Shown here: positions 33,299-42,449 of the stretch, piece by piece | How the letters are laid out: each line of letters opens with the position of its first letter | Position numbering within the stretch: position 1 is the stretch's first letter | Assembly: GCF_000430845.1 (NCBI RefSeq) | Contig: NZ_AUMU01000001.1 | Span: forward strand, 434,001 to 498,000 | From: Chryseobacterium gregarium DSM 19109 | GTDB lineage: Bacteria > Bacteroidota > Bacteroidia > Flavobacteriales > Weeksellaceae | DNA: 64,000 bases | Direction of reading: 5' to 3' | Position numbers and translations under genes: made by a program | Notes under the pieces: model-generated | What the model saw: the letters and a program-made list of their open reading frames with translations, nothing else | The model's database searches: none | What the model was told of the DNA's origin: nothing

Positions 33299-34228
33299 TT
33301 AAAGCCTTTCGAGTAATTTCTTTTTCTGTTCTGCAAATTCATCTTCTGTTAAAACTCCGATTTCCCGCAGTTTCCCAAGCTTTTCCAATTGTTCAAAGAT
33401 AACCTCAGCAGATTCTTTTCTGATCTCCGGCGAACTTTGCTGAACAGGTTTCGGAGTACTTTGCGGAAATACAGAGTCTGAAACAGGCAGGTTGTAAATA
33501 TTGAAAGATGAAGCCTGAATTTGTTGTTGTTGTTGTTGAACAGGCTGTTTCACGGATCCGTTAATATAATTGTTAACTGCGTTAGAGAAATTTTTCCCGT
33601 CATTTTTATTATGAAGCTTGAATTCCGCAGCGGAACCGTTCTTGGCAAATATCTTAAGGGTTGAGTACAAAAGGCTTTCTGTATGCTCCACCGAAGAAAT
33701 ATTCTGATAAAGATAATCGTCTTTCTGGAGATTACCGAAGAACTTCTTATCGATAAAAACAACCCTTTTCTGAGTGGAAAAAATAAGGCCTTCCACTTTG
33801 TCAGGGATCGTCAGCCCTTCAGCAATTGCCGTTAATAACTCATCTCCATCGAGTACATTCACCAGTTCCTTAACCTCTGCATCGGCAAAAATACTAAGTC
33901 TTGCATTAAGTGCTACGATCTGGTCCTGAATGCTGTCCAGCCTTGTTGTTGCCCCACCGAATCCAAAACTCCGGGTTACGTTATTCTGAACATCAGGCAC
34001 TTGGGAAGCGGTCGGTGATTCAAACGCTCCTATTTTCCCCTGAAGAATAATCCCTCTGATCTCCGGAAGAAATAATTGCTCCAGATGGCCAACAATATCC
34101 TTATTGATCTCGGTAGCCTGATTCAGGCATTTATTGCACAAAATATGGCCGTCTGCCAGTTTGTTTTCACCTAAGAGCGTATCCATAGAGGTTAAAGGAG
34201 CGCCGCACAATCCGCAAATATTGTTCAT
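33299..34228 (-). CDS. Zinc-finger / PH-like / SHOCT protein, paralog A
   Basis: 309 residues with the same plan as its downstream neighbour: a four-Cys finger (CGLCGAPL ... ILCNKCLNQ), a PH-like domain (about 125-225, IPDKVEGLIFSTQKRVVFID) and a C-terminal SHOCT (LEKLGKLREIGVLTEDEFAE). Between the PH and SHOCT parts is a Gln-rich linker (VQQQQQQIQ) coded by six identical CAA codons. The upstream gene of the tandem pair probably drives both. The pair likely arose by duplication and then diverged in the linker. Function is unknown. Confidence 0.8.
   Translation of the reverse strand: MNNICGLCGAPLTSMDTLLGENKLADGHILCNKCLNQATEINKDIVGHLEQLFLPEIRGIILQGKIGAFESPTASQVPDVQNNVTRSFGFGGATTRLDSIQDQIVALNARLSIFADAEVKELVNVLDGDELLTAIAEGLTIPDKVEGLIFSTQKRVVFIDKKFFGNLQKDDYLYQNISSVEHTESLLYSTLKIFAKNGSAAEFKLHNKNDGKNFSNAVNNYINGSVKQPVQQQQQQIQASSFNIYNLPVSDSVFPQSTPKPVQQSSPEIRKESAEVIFEQLEKLGKLREIGVLTEDEFAEQKKKLLERL
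33521..33538. repeat. Trinucleotide repeat (TTG)6 encoding polyglutamine
   Basis: Six perfect TTG units on the plus strand, read as CAA (Gln) codons in the minus-strand gene. Length changes would add or remove Gln without shifting the frame. Confidence 0.8.
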
Positions 34229-34381
34229 CCGGTTTTATATTATGAGTTTAAAAATATGATTATTTAATTTCCTATACACACCAAATTACGAATTTTATAT
34301 AAATTCAGCTGTATATCATTCGGAAAAATGATCTGAACGATGACGTTAGGTAAAATGACCGGGAAGGTATTCACTTTTTGT

Positions 34382-35035
34382 TTATCCTTCCTTATCTGGA
34401 ATAACTATGGAACTGTAACTGCTGTACAGTTTCCAGCCTAATGATTCGTATAACAACTTTCCCTGTTGCGTAGCCACCAAAAAATTATTTGAAACTCCTT
34501 TCGATAAAGCAATTCCTTCAAGCTTAGCCAGAACTATGGTTGCAAGCCCCTTTCTCCGATGTTTTTCTTCTGTTACCACTCTGTCATATACTGCTACATC
34601 GTCGACTATAATTAGCCTTCCTACAGCTGCCTGTTCCGTATTATTACAGAGAATCCTCACTATAAAATATTCCGGGATTATGCACTGAATTGCTATTGAA
34701 TAATTACCAGGCAATACATGATCCGGGATGATCATGGGATGTCGGCAATTCATCATATATCCTTCCGGCTGAACGATCCAGCGTTCAGGAACAAGGCCTT
34801 TCAGCTGCTCGGGAGAAGCACAGACTTTTAAATAAATCCACGGTTCGGTAACATATTCTGCCAGCTGAATAAAATCATCATTCAGCTCAGAAAATACATA
34901 CCGGATTTTCTGCTTTTCTTCTCCAACGTCCACTCTGAATCCGGATCTGTACCGGGCCGGTAATGACAAATCCCTGGATAATGACCAGCCTCTAAGCCAT
35001 TTCTCTACAAGTTCTTCAGACACCTGACAGCCCAT
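34382..35035 (-). CDS. GNAT-family N-acetyltransferase
   Basis: 217 residues. The N-terminal half is not recognised. The C-terminal half carries the GNAT acetyl-CoA region: RVVTEEKHRRKGLATIVLAKLEGIAL gives the Q/RxxGxG/A loop as RRKGLA, followed by NNFLVATQQGKLLYESLGWKLYSS. The acceptor is unknown. It begins 3 bases after the hisS stop, so it is co-transcribed with hisS. The 153 bases between its end and the upstream paralog gene (34229-34381) are A/T-rich with nothing recognisable. Confidence 0.82.
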   Translation of the reverse strand: MGCQVSEELVEKWLRGWSLSRDLSLPARYRSGFRVDVGEEKQKIRYVFSELNDDFIQLAEYVTEPWIYLKVCASPEQLKGLVPERWIVQPEGYMMNCRHPMIIPDHVLPGNYSIAIQCIIPEYFIVRILCNNTEQAAVGRLIIVDDVAVYDRVVTEEKHRRKGLATIVLAKLEGIALSKGVSNNFLVATQQGKLLYESLGWKLYSSYSSIVIPDKEG

Positions 35036-35038
35036 CAG

Positions 35039-36388
35039 TTAGCCTAAAAATTCTTCCAGAGAAACCGTTTTCTGTTCCCCGGCTTCGAGGTTTTTATAGG
35101 TGACCGTTCCATTTTTAAGCTCTTCTTCACCTAAAAATACCAGGTTTTTAATTCCTTTCTTTTCTGCATAGGTGAATTGTTTCCCAATCTTGGAATTCTC
35201 AGGATACAGTTCTGCAGAAATGCCCTTTTCTCTTAACTGCCCGATTAGTTTTAAGGCATCAATAGACTCATGACTTCCGAAATTAGCGAATAAGTATTCC
35301 ACGTTTGCAGCGGCTTCTTCAGGAAAAAGCCCCAGTTCTTCCATTACCAGATAAGTCCTGTCCAGTCCGAAGGAAATACCGATTCCCGGAATATTCTTTA
35401 CTCCGAAAACTTCCGTAAGGTTATCATATCTTCCGCCGCCGCCGATGGATCCCATCTGGACCGTGTTGGCTTTAACCTCAAAAATGGCTCCGGTATAATA
35501 ATCTAGCCCTCTCGCCAGGGTAATGTCAAAAACCAGACTGTTAAGGTGTACGCCCAGTGCTACAGATTGTTTAATAACAAATTCCAATTCGTCAACTCCT
35601 TTTGAGCCAGTTTCATTTCCGTCAAATTTTTCTTTCAGCTGATGAAGGTTTTCCAGTGCATTGTCAGACTGCGTGAACAGGAAATCAAGCTTATCAATGG
35701 ATTCCTGACTGATCCCTCTTTCCAGTAATTCTTTCACTACACCGTCTCTCCCGATTTTATCAAGTTTATCAAGAGCCACAGTAAAGTCGATTAATTTATC
35801 CGTAATTCCCGCATATTCTGCCAGTCCGGAAAGAATTTTCCGGTTGTTGATATGAATGGTAACGGGTACTTTTAAATCTGAAAATGATTTTAAATACAAC
35901 TGAACAAGGTCAACTTCCTGTAACAGGCTTTCACTTCCCACAACATCTGCATCACACTGGTAAAACTCCCTGAACCTTCCTTTCTGCGGTCGGTCGGCTC
36001 TCCAAACCGGTTGGATCTGGTAGCGCTTGAAAGGGAAAGTCAGCTGATTATGGTTCATGGCCACGAATCTTGCAAAAGGCACGGTAAGATCGTAACGAAG
36101 GGCTTTATCGGAAATCTGAGAAGTCAGTTTCTGATGACTTTTATTCTCCCAGTCCTCTTTATTTACCTTTGAAGTATAATCTCCTGAATTTAAAATTTTG
36201 AAAATCAGACGGTCTCCTTCTTCCCCGTATTTTCCGGTTAAGGTAGAGAGGTTTTCAAAGCTCGGGGTTTCCAGAGGCTGAAATCCGAACAACTCAAAAT
36301 TTTTCTGTAATATATTGATGATGTACCGTCTTCTTGAAACTTCCAATGCGGTAAAATCCCTTGTCCCTTTTGCTAAACCTGGTTTCAT
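35039..36388 (-). CDS. hisS: Histidyl-tRNA synthetase
   Basis: 449 residues, class II synthetase. Motif 1 region is [18 protein letters not shown], motif 2 is [32 protein letters not shown], the HisA loop is [18 protein letters not shown], motif 3 is [18 protein letters not shown], and the C-terminal anticodon-binding domain ends the chain. It charges tRNA-His. A GNAT gene follows 3 bases downstream. A minus-strand TATTTTTG -7 box lies 40 bases before the start codon. Confidence 0.97.
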   Translation of the reverse strand: MKPGLAKGTRDFTALEVSRRRYIINILQKNFELFGFQPLETPSFENLSTLTGKYGEEGDRLIFKILNSGDYTSKVNKEDWENKSHQKLTSQISDKALRYDLTVPFARFVAMNHNQLTFPFKRYQIQPVWRADRPQKGRFREFYQCDADVVGSESLLQEVDLVQLYLKSFSDLKVPVTIHINNRKILSGLAEYAGITDKLIDFTVALDKLDKIGRDGVVKELLERGISQESIDKLDFLFTQSDNALENLHQLKEKFDGNETGSKGVDELEFVIKQSVALGVHLNSLVFDITLARGLDYYTGAIFEVKANTVQMGSIGGGGRYDNLTEVFGVKNIPGIGISFGLDRTYLVMEELGLFPEEAAANVEYLFANFGSHESIDALKLIGQLREKGISAELYPENSKIGKQFTYAEKKGIKNLVFLGEEELKNGTVTYKNLEAGEQKTVSLEEFLG

Positions 36389-36427
36389 TGTGTAATTGAT
36401 AATGATAATTAATATGTATAAAGATTA

Positions 36428-36435
36428 CAAAAATA
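36428..36435 (-). promoter_or_regulatory. -7 promoter box of hisS
   Basis: Minus-strand TATTTTTG matches TAnnTTTG, 40 bases before the hisS start codon. A GAAAGCTG ... CAGCTTTC inverted repeat further upstream (about 36476-36508) lies between hisS and the HRDC gene and may end the latter's transcript. Confidence 0.45.
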
Positions 36436-36539
36436 AGGAATTGCAAAGACTTTTGCTAAAGATATAACAGATTAGAAAGCTGAAAGAAATTTATCTCCCA
36501 GCTTTCATCATCATCTTTCGATCACTTGTGTTTCTACCT

Positions 36540-36992
36540 TCAGGTACTTTCTAATATTTCCAGAATTTCTTCACCGTAGTTTTCTATTTTATGTTTTCCG
36601 AAACCTTTGATATCAAGCAGCTCTTCTTTTTTAGCCGGTTTGTATTTGGCTACGGAAGTCAGTTCTTTATTGGTAGCAATAAAATAGGTCGGCAGGTTCT
36701 GTTCTCTGGCTTTTTCGGATCTCCACAGTTTCAGGGCATCCAGAATTTTCTCTTCATCACCATTTAACGCCTCATTATCTGCGGAATATTTTATCTGTTT
36801 TGCATCTTTTACCATATTCTGGCTGATTTTCAGTTCTTCAAAATAAAGGACAACAGACCAGTAATTTTCATCGCTGACAAAAGCAGTTTCTACTTTTATA
36901 ATGTCTTTGGATTCCAGGAATGCATCCAATGCTTTCTGATCCTGATGCAGGAATTCTTTCGGTAACCTGATTTTAAATACTTTTACTTTCAT
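36540..36992 (-). CDS. HRDC-domain protein
   Basis: 150 residues. The C-terminal 80 residues form an HRDC domain (LWRSEKAREQNLPTYFIATNKELTSVAKYKPAKKEELLDIKGFGKHKIENYGEEIL), the nucleic-acid-binding module otherwise found in RecQ helicases and RNase D. The first 65 residues are not recognised. It lacks helicase or nuclease motifs, so it is a stand-alone HRDC protein. It starts 16 bases after the ssb gene on the same strand, which suits a role with single-stranded DNA. RecQ itself is at the end of the window. Confidence 0.85.
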   Translation of the reverse strand: MKVKVFKIRLPKEFLHQDQKALDAFLESKDIIKVETAFVSDENYWSVVLYFEELKISQNMVKDAKQIKYSADNEALNGDEEKILDALKLWRSEKAREQNLPTYFIATNKELTSVAKYKPAKKEELLDIKGFGKHKIENYGEEILEILEST

Positions 36993-37008
36993 GATTGGTG
37001 TTTTTTAA

Positions 37009-37341
37009 TTATTTGCTTCCTAAAAACAGGATTTCATCCACTTTGATTTCAGTGATATAGCGTTTAATACCGTCTTTATCATCATAAGACCGATAGGTCA
37101 GTTTACCTTCTACCGCGATTTCTTTTCCTTTAGTAACATATTTCTGAAGGATCTCTGCGGTTTTACCGAAAGCAACGAGGCTGTGCCATTGGGTTTCCTC
37201 TACTTTATCCCCTTTTGCATTGGTGTAATAATCGCTTGTAGCCAAAGACACGGCTGCTTTTACGTTTCCGTTTTCAAAGCTGATCATTTCAACTTCTTTT
37301 CCTGTGTAACCTACTAATGTTACTTTGTTTCTTAGTGACAT
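37009..37341 (-). CDS. ssb: Short single-stranded DNA-binding protein
   Basis: 110 residues with the OB-fold of SSB (MSLRNKVTLVGYTGKEVEM ... TQWHSLVAFGKTAEIL ... VEGKLTYRSYDD). It stops right after the OB-fold and has no Gly/Pro-rich linker or acidic C-terminal tip, the part that recruits other proteins in canonical SSB. It is therefore likely a secondary SSB used in repair, recombination or uptake, not the replication SSB. It is co-transcribed with an HRDC-domain gene. The divergent region upstream holds tandem operator-like motifs that may act on the HPP gene instead. Confidence 0.88.
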   Translation of the reverse strand: MSLRNKVTLVGYTGKEVEMISFENGNVKAAVSLATSDYYTNAKGDKVEETQWHSLVAFGKTAEILQKYVTKGKEIAVEGKLTYRSYDDKDGIKRYITEIKVDEILFLGSK

Positions 37342-37454
37342 AACTTTAATTTTAAATGTTAATATTCAGATCAGAGACGTTCACTGTTTTCTCAAATCTC
37401 TGGGACAAAGGTTGGGGAAATCAGCAGCTTAAGTCGGTATAAAATTATTTAAAT

Positions 37455-37535
37455 CCGTTTGTAGTCGTTTGAAAACGAATAATTATTTACTTGTAAAAAG
37501 TTATCCATTTGCAAACGGATAATTATGTATCTTTG
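37455..37535. promoter_or_regulatory. Tandem operator-like repeats and -7 box before the HPP gene
   Basis: Two copies of a 29-base motif, at 37465 and 37505, are offset by exactly 40 bases and agree at 21 of 29 positions. Each contains a palindrome (TCGTTTGAAAACGA and ATCCATTTGCAAACGGAT) followed by AATAATTAT or GATAATTAT. A third half-site CCGTTTG stands 10 bases before the first. The second copy runs into TATCTTTG at 37528-37535, a match to the -7 box, with TTTG at 37508-37511 as the -33. The HPP ATG at 37541 is only 5 bases further. Confidence 0.6.
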
Positions 37536-37540
37536 ATCAT

Positions 37541-38149
37541 ATGAGGAAGATGATCAAAAGAACATTCAGGGTTTCAAAATATGTGATATACCGGGAGACC
37601 CTGGTCGATTACAAAGAACATTTCTGGTCTTTTCTCGGAGCCTTTTTCGGAATCGGGATGATTGCTTTTATTCAGTCCCATACATTATCTGCAACGGAAA
37701 ATATTTTCCTGATCGGTTCGTTCGGGGCTTCCAGTGTCCTGATTTACGGTGCCATCCAGAGCCCGCTGGCACAACCCAGAAACCTGGTGGGAGGACATGT
37801 CATTTCCGCACTGGTAGGAGTTACTGTTTATAAAATTGTTCCGGATATTATCTGGCTCTCCGCACCGCTGGCTGTTGCCTTTTCCATTGTCCTGATGCAG
37901 TACACCAGAACCCTGCACCCGCCCGGCGGTGCAACAGCTTTAATTGCAGTAAGCTCTACAGGTAAAATTCCTGAACTGGGATACTGGTATGTATGGTCTC
38001 CCGTACTTACAGGCTGTATCATCCTTTTAATGGTTGCATTGATTTTCAACAATATCACATCCAACAGAAAATATCCTGTCCATTCCGTATTCAGGAAACC
38101 ATACAGGAAAAAACATGCACATTCACATCCACACAACATGAAAAAATAA
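37541..38149 (+). CDS. HPP-family integral membrane protein
   Basis: 202 residues with four predicted membrane segments (about 28-45, 55-72, 83-103 and 146-166) and the family signature TLHPPGGATALIAVS around residues 127-141. HPP proteins are small membrane proteins; some take part in nitrite transport in chloroplasts and cyanobacteria, but most bacterial members have no known substrate. The C-terminus is His/Lys-rich (KKHAHSHPHNMKK), possibly metal-binding. The ATG at 37541 lies 5 bases after a -7 box, so the true start may be ATG 37550. A zinc-ribbon gene follows after 4 bases. Confidence 0.87.
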   Translation: MRKMIKRTFRVSKYVIYRETLVDYKEHFWSFLGAFFGIGMIAFIQSHTLSATENIFLIGSFGASSVLIYGAIQSPLAQPRNLVGGHVISALVGVTVYKIVPDIIWLSAPLAVAFSIVLMQYTRTLHPPGGATALIAVSSTGKIPELGYWYVWSPVLTGCIILLMVALIFNNITSNRKYPVHSVFRKPYRKKHAHSHPHNMKK

Positions 38150-38153
38150 AAAG

Positions 38154-38498
38154 ATGAACTGTCTCGAATGCGGTGAAAAAATTATCGGGAGGTCAGACAA
38201 AAAATTTTGTAATGATGCCTGCCGGAATGCCTACAACAATAAGCAGAATAAAGATTCCAGCAACCTGATGCGCAATGTTAATAATAAACTGCGCAGGAAT
38301 TACAGGATCCTTGCTGAAGTCAATACTGACGGTAAAACGAAAATAACCAGGGCGAAGCTTAATGGCTTAGGTTTTGACTTTGAGTATTTCACGAATCTTA
38401 AGGTCTATAAAAACGGTTCTGAATACAAATTTATCTACGACTATGGCTACAAACTTCTGGATGAAGACTTTGTGCTGATTGTAAAAAAACAGTCGTAA
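38154..38498 (+). CDS. DUF2116-like zinc-ribbon protein
   Basis: 114 residues. The N-terminus is a four-Cys zinc ribbon (MNCLECGEKIIGRSDKKFCNDACRNAYNNK), resembling DUF2116/MYM-type fingers. The rest (about 45-114) is charged with no recognised fold, ending in KLLDEDFVLIVKKQS. It follows the HPP gene by 4 bases and precedes a TIGR01777-type gene by 25 bases, so it is in the same operon. Zinc is probably structural; function is unknown. Confidence 0.78.
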   Translation: MNCLECGEKIIGRSDKKFCNDACRNAYNNKQNKDSSNLMRNVNNKLRRNYRILAEVNTDGKTKITRAKLNGLGFDFEYFTNLKVYKNGSEYKFIYDYGYKLLDEDFVLIVKKQS

Positions 38499-38523
38499 AC
38501 ACATCTTAAACTAACTGATTGAT

Positions 38524-39432
38524 ATGAAGGAAATTGTTGTGATTACCGGAGCCGGCGGGCTGATTGCCCGTGAACTGTCGAAGCAGCTTGAAAAAGATTA
38601 TACCATCAGGTTCCTAACCCGGAAAAAGAAACATGACCATGAATTTGAATGGGATATCAAGCAGGGAACTATTGATGAAAAGGCTTTGGACGGGGTTTCG
38701 CATGTTATCCATCTGGCAGGAGCCAGCATTTCTGAAAAACGGTGGACCGATGAAAGAAAAAAAGAACTGATTTCCAGCCGTATAGATTCAGCCCGCCTGA
38801 TATTAAAAACTTTACAACAAAAAAACATCAGACTAAAATCATTTATTTCAGCATCCGGAATCAACTACTATGGTACTAAAACAACAGATAAAATATTTAC
38901 TGAAGAAGACAGTCCGGGAAACGATTTTTTAAGCGATGTTGTGGTACAGTGGGAGAAAGCCGCCGATGAATTTAAAGAACAGCATCTTGCAGAACGTGTG
39001 GTAAAATTAAGAACCGCTGTTGTCCTCTCTGAAAAAGACGGGGCTTTAAAGAAAATGCTCCCGACAATAAAAATGGGAATCGGGTCACCACTGGGAAAAG
39101 GGAAACAGTATATGCCGTGGATCCATATTAAAGATATCTGCACCCTTTATGAATTTGCCTTAAAAAATGCTGGAATCGATGGTGCCTTTAATGCCGTAGC
39201 TCCAGAACACGCTACCAATAAAGATCTTACGGAAAAAATTGCACAGGTATTAGATAAACCGTTATTCATGCCCAACGTTCCGTCATTTGTTTTAAAACTA
39301 CTGTTTGGCGAACTGTCTGTTGCTGTGCTCGAAGGTTCCAGAGCTTCTTCCCAAAAAATCACGGAAGCAGGCTTTCAGTTTGAATTCCCCGGTTTGAAAA
39401 CCGCTTTAGAAGATTTACTAAAAAATAATTAA
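38524..39432 (+). CDS. TIGR01777-family epimerase / SDR
   Basis: 302 residues. The N-terminal Rossmann motif is [35 protein letters not shown], the [11 protein letters not shown] segment with its Tyr, and [19 protein letters not shown] follow. The C-terminal helix region ([24 protein letters not shown]) is the DUF1731 part that defines this family (YfcH-like). Members are NAD(P)-binding sugar-nucleotide epimerase-like proteins of unresolved substrate. It lies between the zinc-ribbon gene and a NUDIX gene. Confidence 0.9.
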   Translation: MKEIVVITGAGGLIARELSKQLEKDYTIRFLTRKKKHDHEFEWDIKQGTIDEKALDGVSHVIHLAGASISEKRWTDERKKELISSRIDSARLILKTLQQKNIRLKSFISASGINYYGTKTTDKIFTEEDSPGNDFLSDVVVQWEKAADEFKEQHLAERVVKLRTAVVLSEKDGALKKMLPTIKMGIGSPLGKGKQYMPWIHIKDICTLYEFALKNAGIDGAFNAVAPEHATNKDLTEKIAQVLDKPLFMPNVPSFVLKLLFGELSVAVLEGSRASSQKITEAGFQFEFPGLKTALEDLLKNN

Positions 39433-39461
39433 ATATCAATTCAACCAAGATTGTACATTTT

Positions 39462-40043
39462 ATGCAAGATACAAACGTACGTATTGAAAAAACAGAGATC
39501 TTATCCGATAACTGGTATACGCTGAAAAAAGTAACGTTTCATATTCAGAAAAAAGACGGGACTTTTGAACAGCAGAGCCGTGAAGCTTATGACAGAGGAA
39601 ACGGAGCCGTTATTTTACTGTATAATAAAAATACAGACACGGTAATCGTAACCCGCCAGTTCAGATTACCGACCTTTATCAACGGAAATCCGACGGGTAT
39701 GATGATTGAAGCCTGCGCAGGGCTGCTGGATAATGACAATCCTGAAGACTGCATCAGAAGGGAAACGGAAGAAGAAACCGGCTATCAGATTTCGCATATC
39801 AAAAAAATATTTGAGGCCTATATGTCGCCGGGTTCCGTAACGGAAATCCTCCATTTCTTCATTGCCGAATATTCAACGGAAATGAAAATTAATGACGGCG
39901 GCGGACTCGATGATGAAGGTGAAAATATTGAAGTGCTGGAACTTCCGTTTGAGAAGGCATTGGAGATGATTGATTCCGGGGAGATCAAAGATGCAAAAAC
40001 CATTATGCTGCTGCAATATCTGAGACTTAAAAACGTTTTGTAA
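39462..40043 (+). CDS. NUDIX hydrolase (NudK/ADP-ribose-pyrophosphatase type)
   Basis: 193 residues. The Nudix region [24 protein letters not shown] (about 85-108) has the REXXEEXG core intact; the leading Gly is offset by one position compared with the strict consensus, as often seen in NudK-like proteins. These enzymes hydrolyse nucleoside-diphosphate sugars such as GDP-mannose or ADP-ribose. Upstream residues [11 protein letters not shown] and downstream [12 protein letters not shown] fit the NudK group. It follows the TIGR01777-type epimerase by 29 bases and precedes a secreted unknown by 31. Confidence 0.88.
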   Translation: MQDTNVRIEKTEILSDNWYTLKKVTFHIQKKDGTFEQQSREAYDRGNGAVILLYNKNTDTVIVTRQFRLPTFINGNPTGMMIEACAGLLDNDNPEDCIRRETEEETGYQISHIKKIFEAYMSPGSVTEILHFFIAEYSTEMKINDGGGLDDEGENIEVLELPFEKALEMIDSGEIKDAKTIMLLQYLRLKNVL

Positions 40044-40074
40044 AATCATTAATAAACTCTTTGAATTAAATATT

Positions 40075-40653
40075 ATGAAAATTCTATATACCATAAGCCT
40101 TTCATTATTACTATCCGGTCCTGCATTCGGGCAGAAAAGAGATAAAGCCGGTCCTAAAGATAAAGCTGTTATCGAACATTTTAAAAACGATTATAAGAAG
40201 AAAAATTATAAAAGATTTGAAGGAAAGATCATGCTTAATACCAGCCAGGTCCTTTTTGACAATAAAATTATTTTTTACAGTGAATCCGATAAGATAATAA
40301 AATTACTGTTGCAGGAAGGATTGGTTTATCCGCAGCTGTTAACCGGTTTCCAGGTGGATAAATTCGAAAATGAAGACAGCGACCGGACCCAGAAAAGGTT
40401 TGCCAAGCTGCAGAAAAACTGGAAAGATGCTTTTGAAGTCAATAATATTAAGCTGAGCAATCCTTCAGAACTGGTATTTTTGAGTTCCGATCCTGCCATC
40501 AAAAGATTTAAAGTATTGTGTAAAGACCCCAAATTTCCAAATATAATGGTTTATTATTTTGAGCTCACCAATAAAAGCAGCGATAAGAATACATCTATGG
40601 AAGACTTCATCAAAAATGCCAGGCTTACCCATATCTACCAGAGGACTGAATAA
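40075..40653 (+). CDS. Secreted protein of unknown function
   Basis: 192 residues with a signal peptide (MKILYTISLSLLLSGPAFGQ). The mature part is highly charged, rich in Lys and Asp, with no membrane segment and no recognised motif. It contains a central stretch MLNTSQVLFDNKIIFYSESD and ends KNARLTHIYQRTE. It is the last gene of the HPP operon. The 226 bases after it (40654-40879) hold a short CCTGT ... ACAGG hairpin near 40664 without a good T-run, and a -7 box for the next gene. Confidence 0.6.
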   Translation: MKILYTISLSLLLSGPAFGQKRDKAGPKDKAVIEHFKNDYKKKNYKRFEGKIMLNTSQVLFDNKIIFYSESDKIIKLLLQEGLVYPQLLTGFQVDKFENEDSDRTQKRFAKLQKNWKDAFEVNNIKLSNPSELVFLSSDPAIKRFKVLCKDPKFPNIMVYYFELTNKSSDKNTSMEDFIKNARLTHIYQRTE

Positions 40654-40858
40654 TACCTGTATAAAACAGGACTGACAGATCCGGTTTTATGAAATACATT
40701 CGGATTGAAATTTATTATTTTAAAAAAATTATCGCGGATTATGGCGATCAGGCAGACCTTTATTTGTGTTTAAATCTGCTTAAAAATAATGAGAATAGGA
40801 TTAAAAATTGTTGTTAAGTTTCCAGACTAACATTTAAACAGCCGAATAGAATAAAACT

Positions 40859-40866
40859 TATATTTG
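40859..40866 (+). promoter_or_regulatory. -7 promoter box before the lipoprotein gene
   Basis: TATATTTG matches TAnnTTTG, 13 bases before the ATG at 40880. Confidence 0.45.
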
Positions 40867-40879
40867 TTAAAACATAAAA

Positions 40880-41419
40880 ATGAAGAGTATTTACAGCATT
40901 CAAATTTTGATTTTATTATTTTCCTGCAGCCCTAAAGAAAGCAATACAAAACTTAATCATGACCAAATACAACTTGGTCAAGTGACCGGTGATACTTTAA
41001 GAAATGACCAATCAGATAAAATCTACAAAAACAAAATGACTGATCAGGAACTCATTGAAAATATAAAACTGGCCATAAATCCTAAATTTAAAGATTGGGT
41101 AATTTTTAAAAACGGTACTTATATCATTTTTGATGATATAAAAAAAGTGAAAAATATTAAAGATGAAGCAATTAGTATGATGAAAGAATTTGGACCGGTC
41201 TTCGCAGGTGGTCCTGCAGGAGATTTTAATACAATTCATTTAACAAAGACCGAAGGCTGGATTGTTGCAGGTCATGGATATGGAATGTATACATATGTTT
41301 CACCTTCCGAAATGCAAAATGCATCAGCTAATGATCTTGAAGTCGGATTATTTGGCAGATCAAAAAGAGATCTTGACGGTAAAAATCCTGAAATTATTTA
41401 TATTAGTAAGAATAAATAG
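40880..41419 (+). CDS. Putative lipoprotein of unknown function
   Basis: 179 residues. The N-terminus (MKSIYSIQILILLFSCSPKE) reads as a lipoprotein signal with Cys16 as the lipidated residue. The mature protein has a Thr/Asn/Gln-rich start and a compact C-terminal domain with GPVFAGGPAGDFNTIHL and GWIVAGHGYGMYTYVSPSE. No family was recognised. It is more A/T-rich than its neighbours, with a -7 box 13 bases upstream. It is convergent with the reductase gene at 41437 (18-base gap, no clear terminator). Fast evolution or recent gain is possible. Confidence 0.6.
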   Translation: MKSIYSIQILILLFSCSPKESNTKLNHDQIQLGQVTGDTLRNDQSDKIYKNKMTDQELIENIKLAINPKFKDWVIFKNGTYIIFDDIKKVKNIKDEAISMMKEFGPVFAGGPAGDFNTIHLTKTEGWIVAGHGYGMYTYVSPSEMQNASANDLEVGLFGRSKRDLDGKNPEIIYISKNK

Positions 41420-41436
41420 TTATAAGATTTAAACTC

Positions 41437-42438
41437 TTATTTCATTTTTATCACCACTTTTCCTTTTGCACGGCCGCTTTCAACATAAGCCACCGCGTCA
41501 TTGGTTTGATGGAAGGGGAAAACTTTGTCAATGACCGGTTTTATTTTTCCGGCTTCAATGAGGCCGGTAATTTCTGCGAGCTGTGCTCCGTTGGCTTTCA
41601 TAAACAGAAATGAATAACTGACATGCTGCTTTTCAGCGGTTCTTCTGATTTTTCTGCTTAAAAATCCGGTTGCCAGTCTTACATACCAGGGTAAGTTTTG
41701 GTCTTCCGCAAATGCCGGCGTGGGCGGACCGGAAATTGAAACAATTTTGCCTCCAGGCTTTACCACATGAAAAGATTTTTCGAGGGTCTTGTTATCCTGG
41801 CTGTTTAACACCACATCATAATCAATCAAAACATCTTCAAAATCCTGCGTTTTATAATCGATTAAAACATCTGCACCGAGGCTTTTCAGAAAATCAAAGC
41901 TTTTTTTACTCGCGGTAGTTGCTACCGTTGCGCCCAAATGTTTGGCTAACTGAATGGCAAAAGTTCCTACCCCACCTGATCCTGCCTGAATAAAAACATT
42001 CTGTCCTTTCTGCACCTTTGATCTCTCAACCAAAGCCTGCCAGCCGGTCAGACCCACCAATGGAATTGAAGCGGCCTCTTCCATCGTAAGATTTTCAGGC
42101 TTTAAAGCAACATCTTTTTCATGAATGGCAATGAACTCTGCAAAAGTACCGATCTGAAAATCGGCCGGTCTTGAATAAATTTCGTCACCTACTTTAAAGT
42201 TTTTTACCTTCGCTCCTGTTTTTACAACAATTCCGGCAACATCATGCCCCAGAACCAACGGCATTTTATACGGCAGGATCAGTTTAAATTCACCGCTTTT
42301 TATCTTTGAATCCAATAGATTGACACTTGCGGCGTGAATTTCGACTAAAACTTCATGATCCTTTATCGACGGTTCGGGAAGGTTTGTCAATTTTGACGGA
42401 CTTTCTTTTTTATAACGGCTGATGCTGAATGCTTTCAT
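41437..42438 (-). CDS. NADP-dependent zinc-type alcohol/quinone oxidoreductase (MDR)
   Basis: 333 residues of the medium-chain dehydrogenase/reductase superfamily. The N-terminal GroES-like domain (about 1-125) has MPLVLGHDVAGIVVKTGAKVK and FKVGDEIYSR. The NADP-binding Rossmann domain has VFIQAGSGGVGTFAIQLAKHLGA, the AGSGGVG loop. Zinc ligands are missing, so it is the quinone-reductase/YhdH-like non-zinc type. It is the last gene of a four-oxidoreductase minus-strand group behind hxlR, starting 11 bases after the SDR gene. Confidence 0.9.
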   Translation of the reverse strand: MKAFSISRYKKESPSKLTNLPEPSIKDHEVLVEIHAASVNLLDSKIKSGEFKLILPYKMPLVLGHDVAGIVVKTGAKVKNFKVGDEIYSRPADFQIGTFAEFIAIHEKDVALKPENLTMEEAASIPLVGLTGWQALVERSKVQKGQNVFIQAGSGGVGTFAIQLAKHLGATVATTASKKSFDFLKSLGADVLIDYKTQDFEDVLIDYDVVLNSQDNKTLEKSFHVVKPGGKIVSISGPPTPAFAEDQNLPWYVRLATGFLSRKIRRTAEKQHVSYSFLFMKANGAQLAEITGLIEAGKIKPVIDKVFPFHQTNDAVAYVESGRAKGKVVIKMK

Positions 42439-42449
42439 ATTTTTAGTTT

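Noticed and set aside
33521..33538. (TTG)6 as a phase-variable repeat
   Set aside because: The unit is three bases, so length changes would not shift the frame and cannot switch the gene off.
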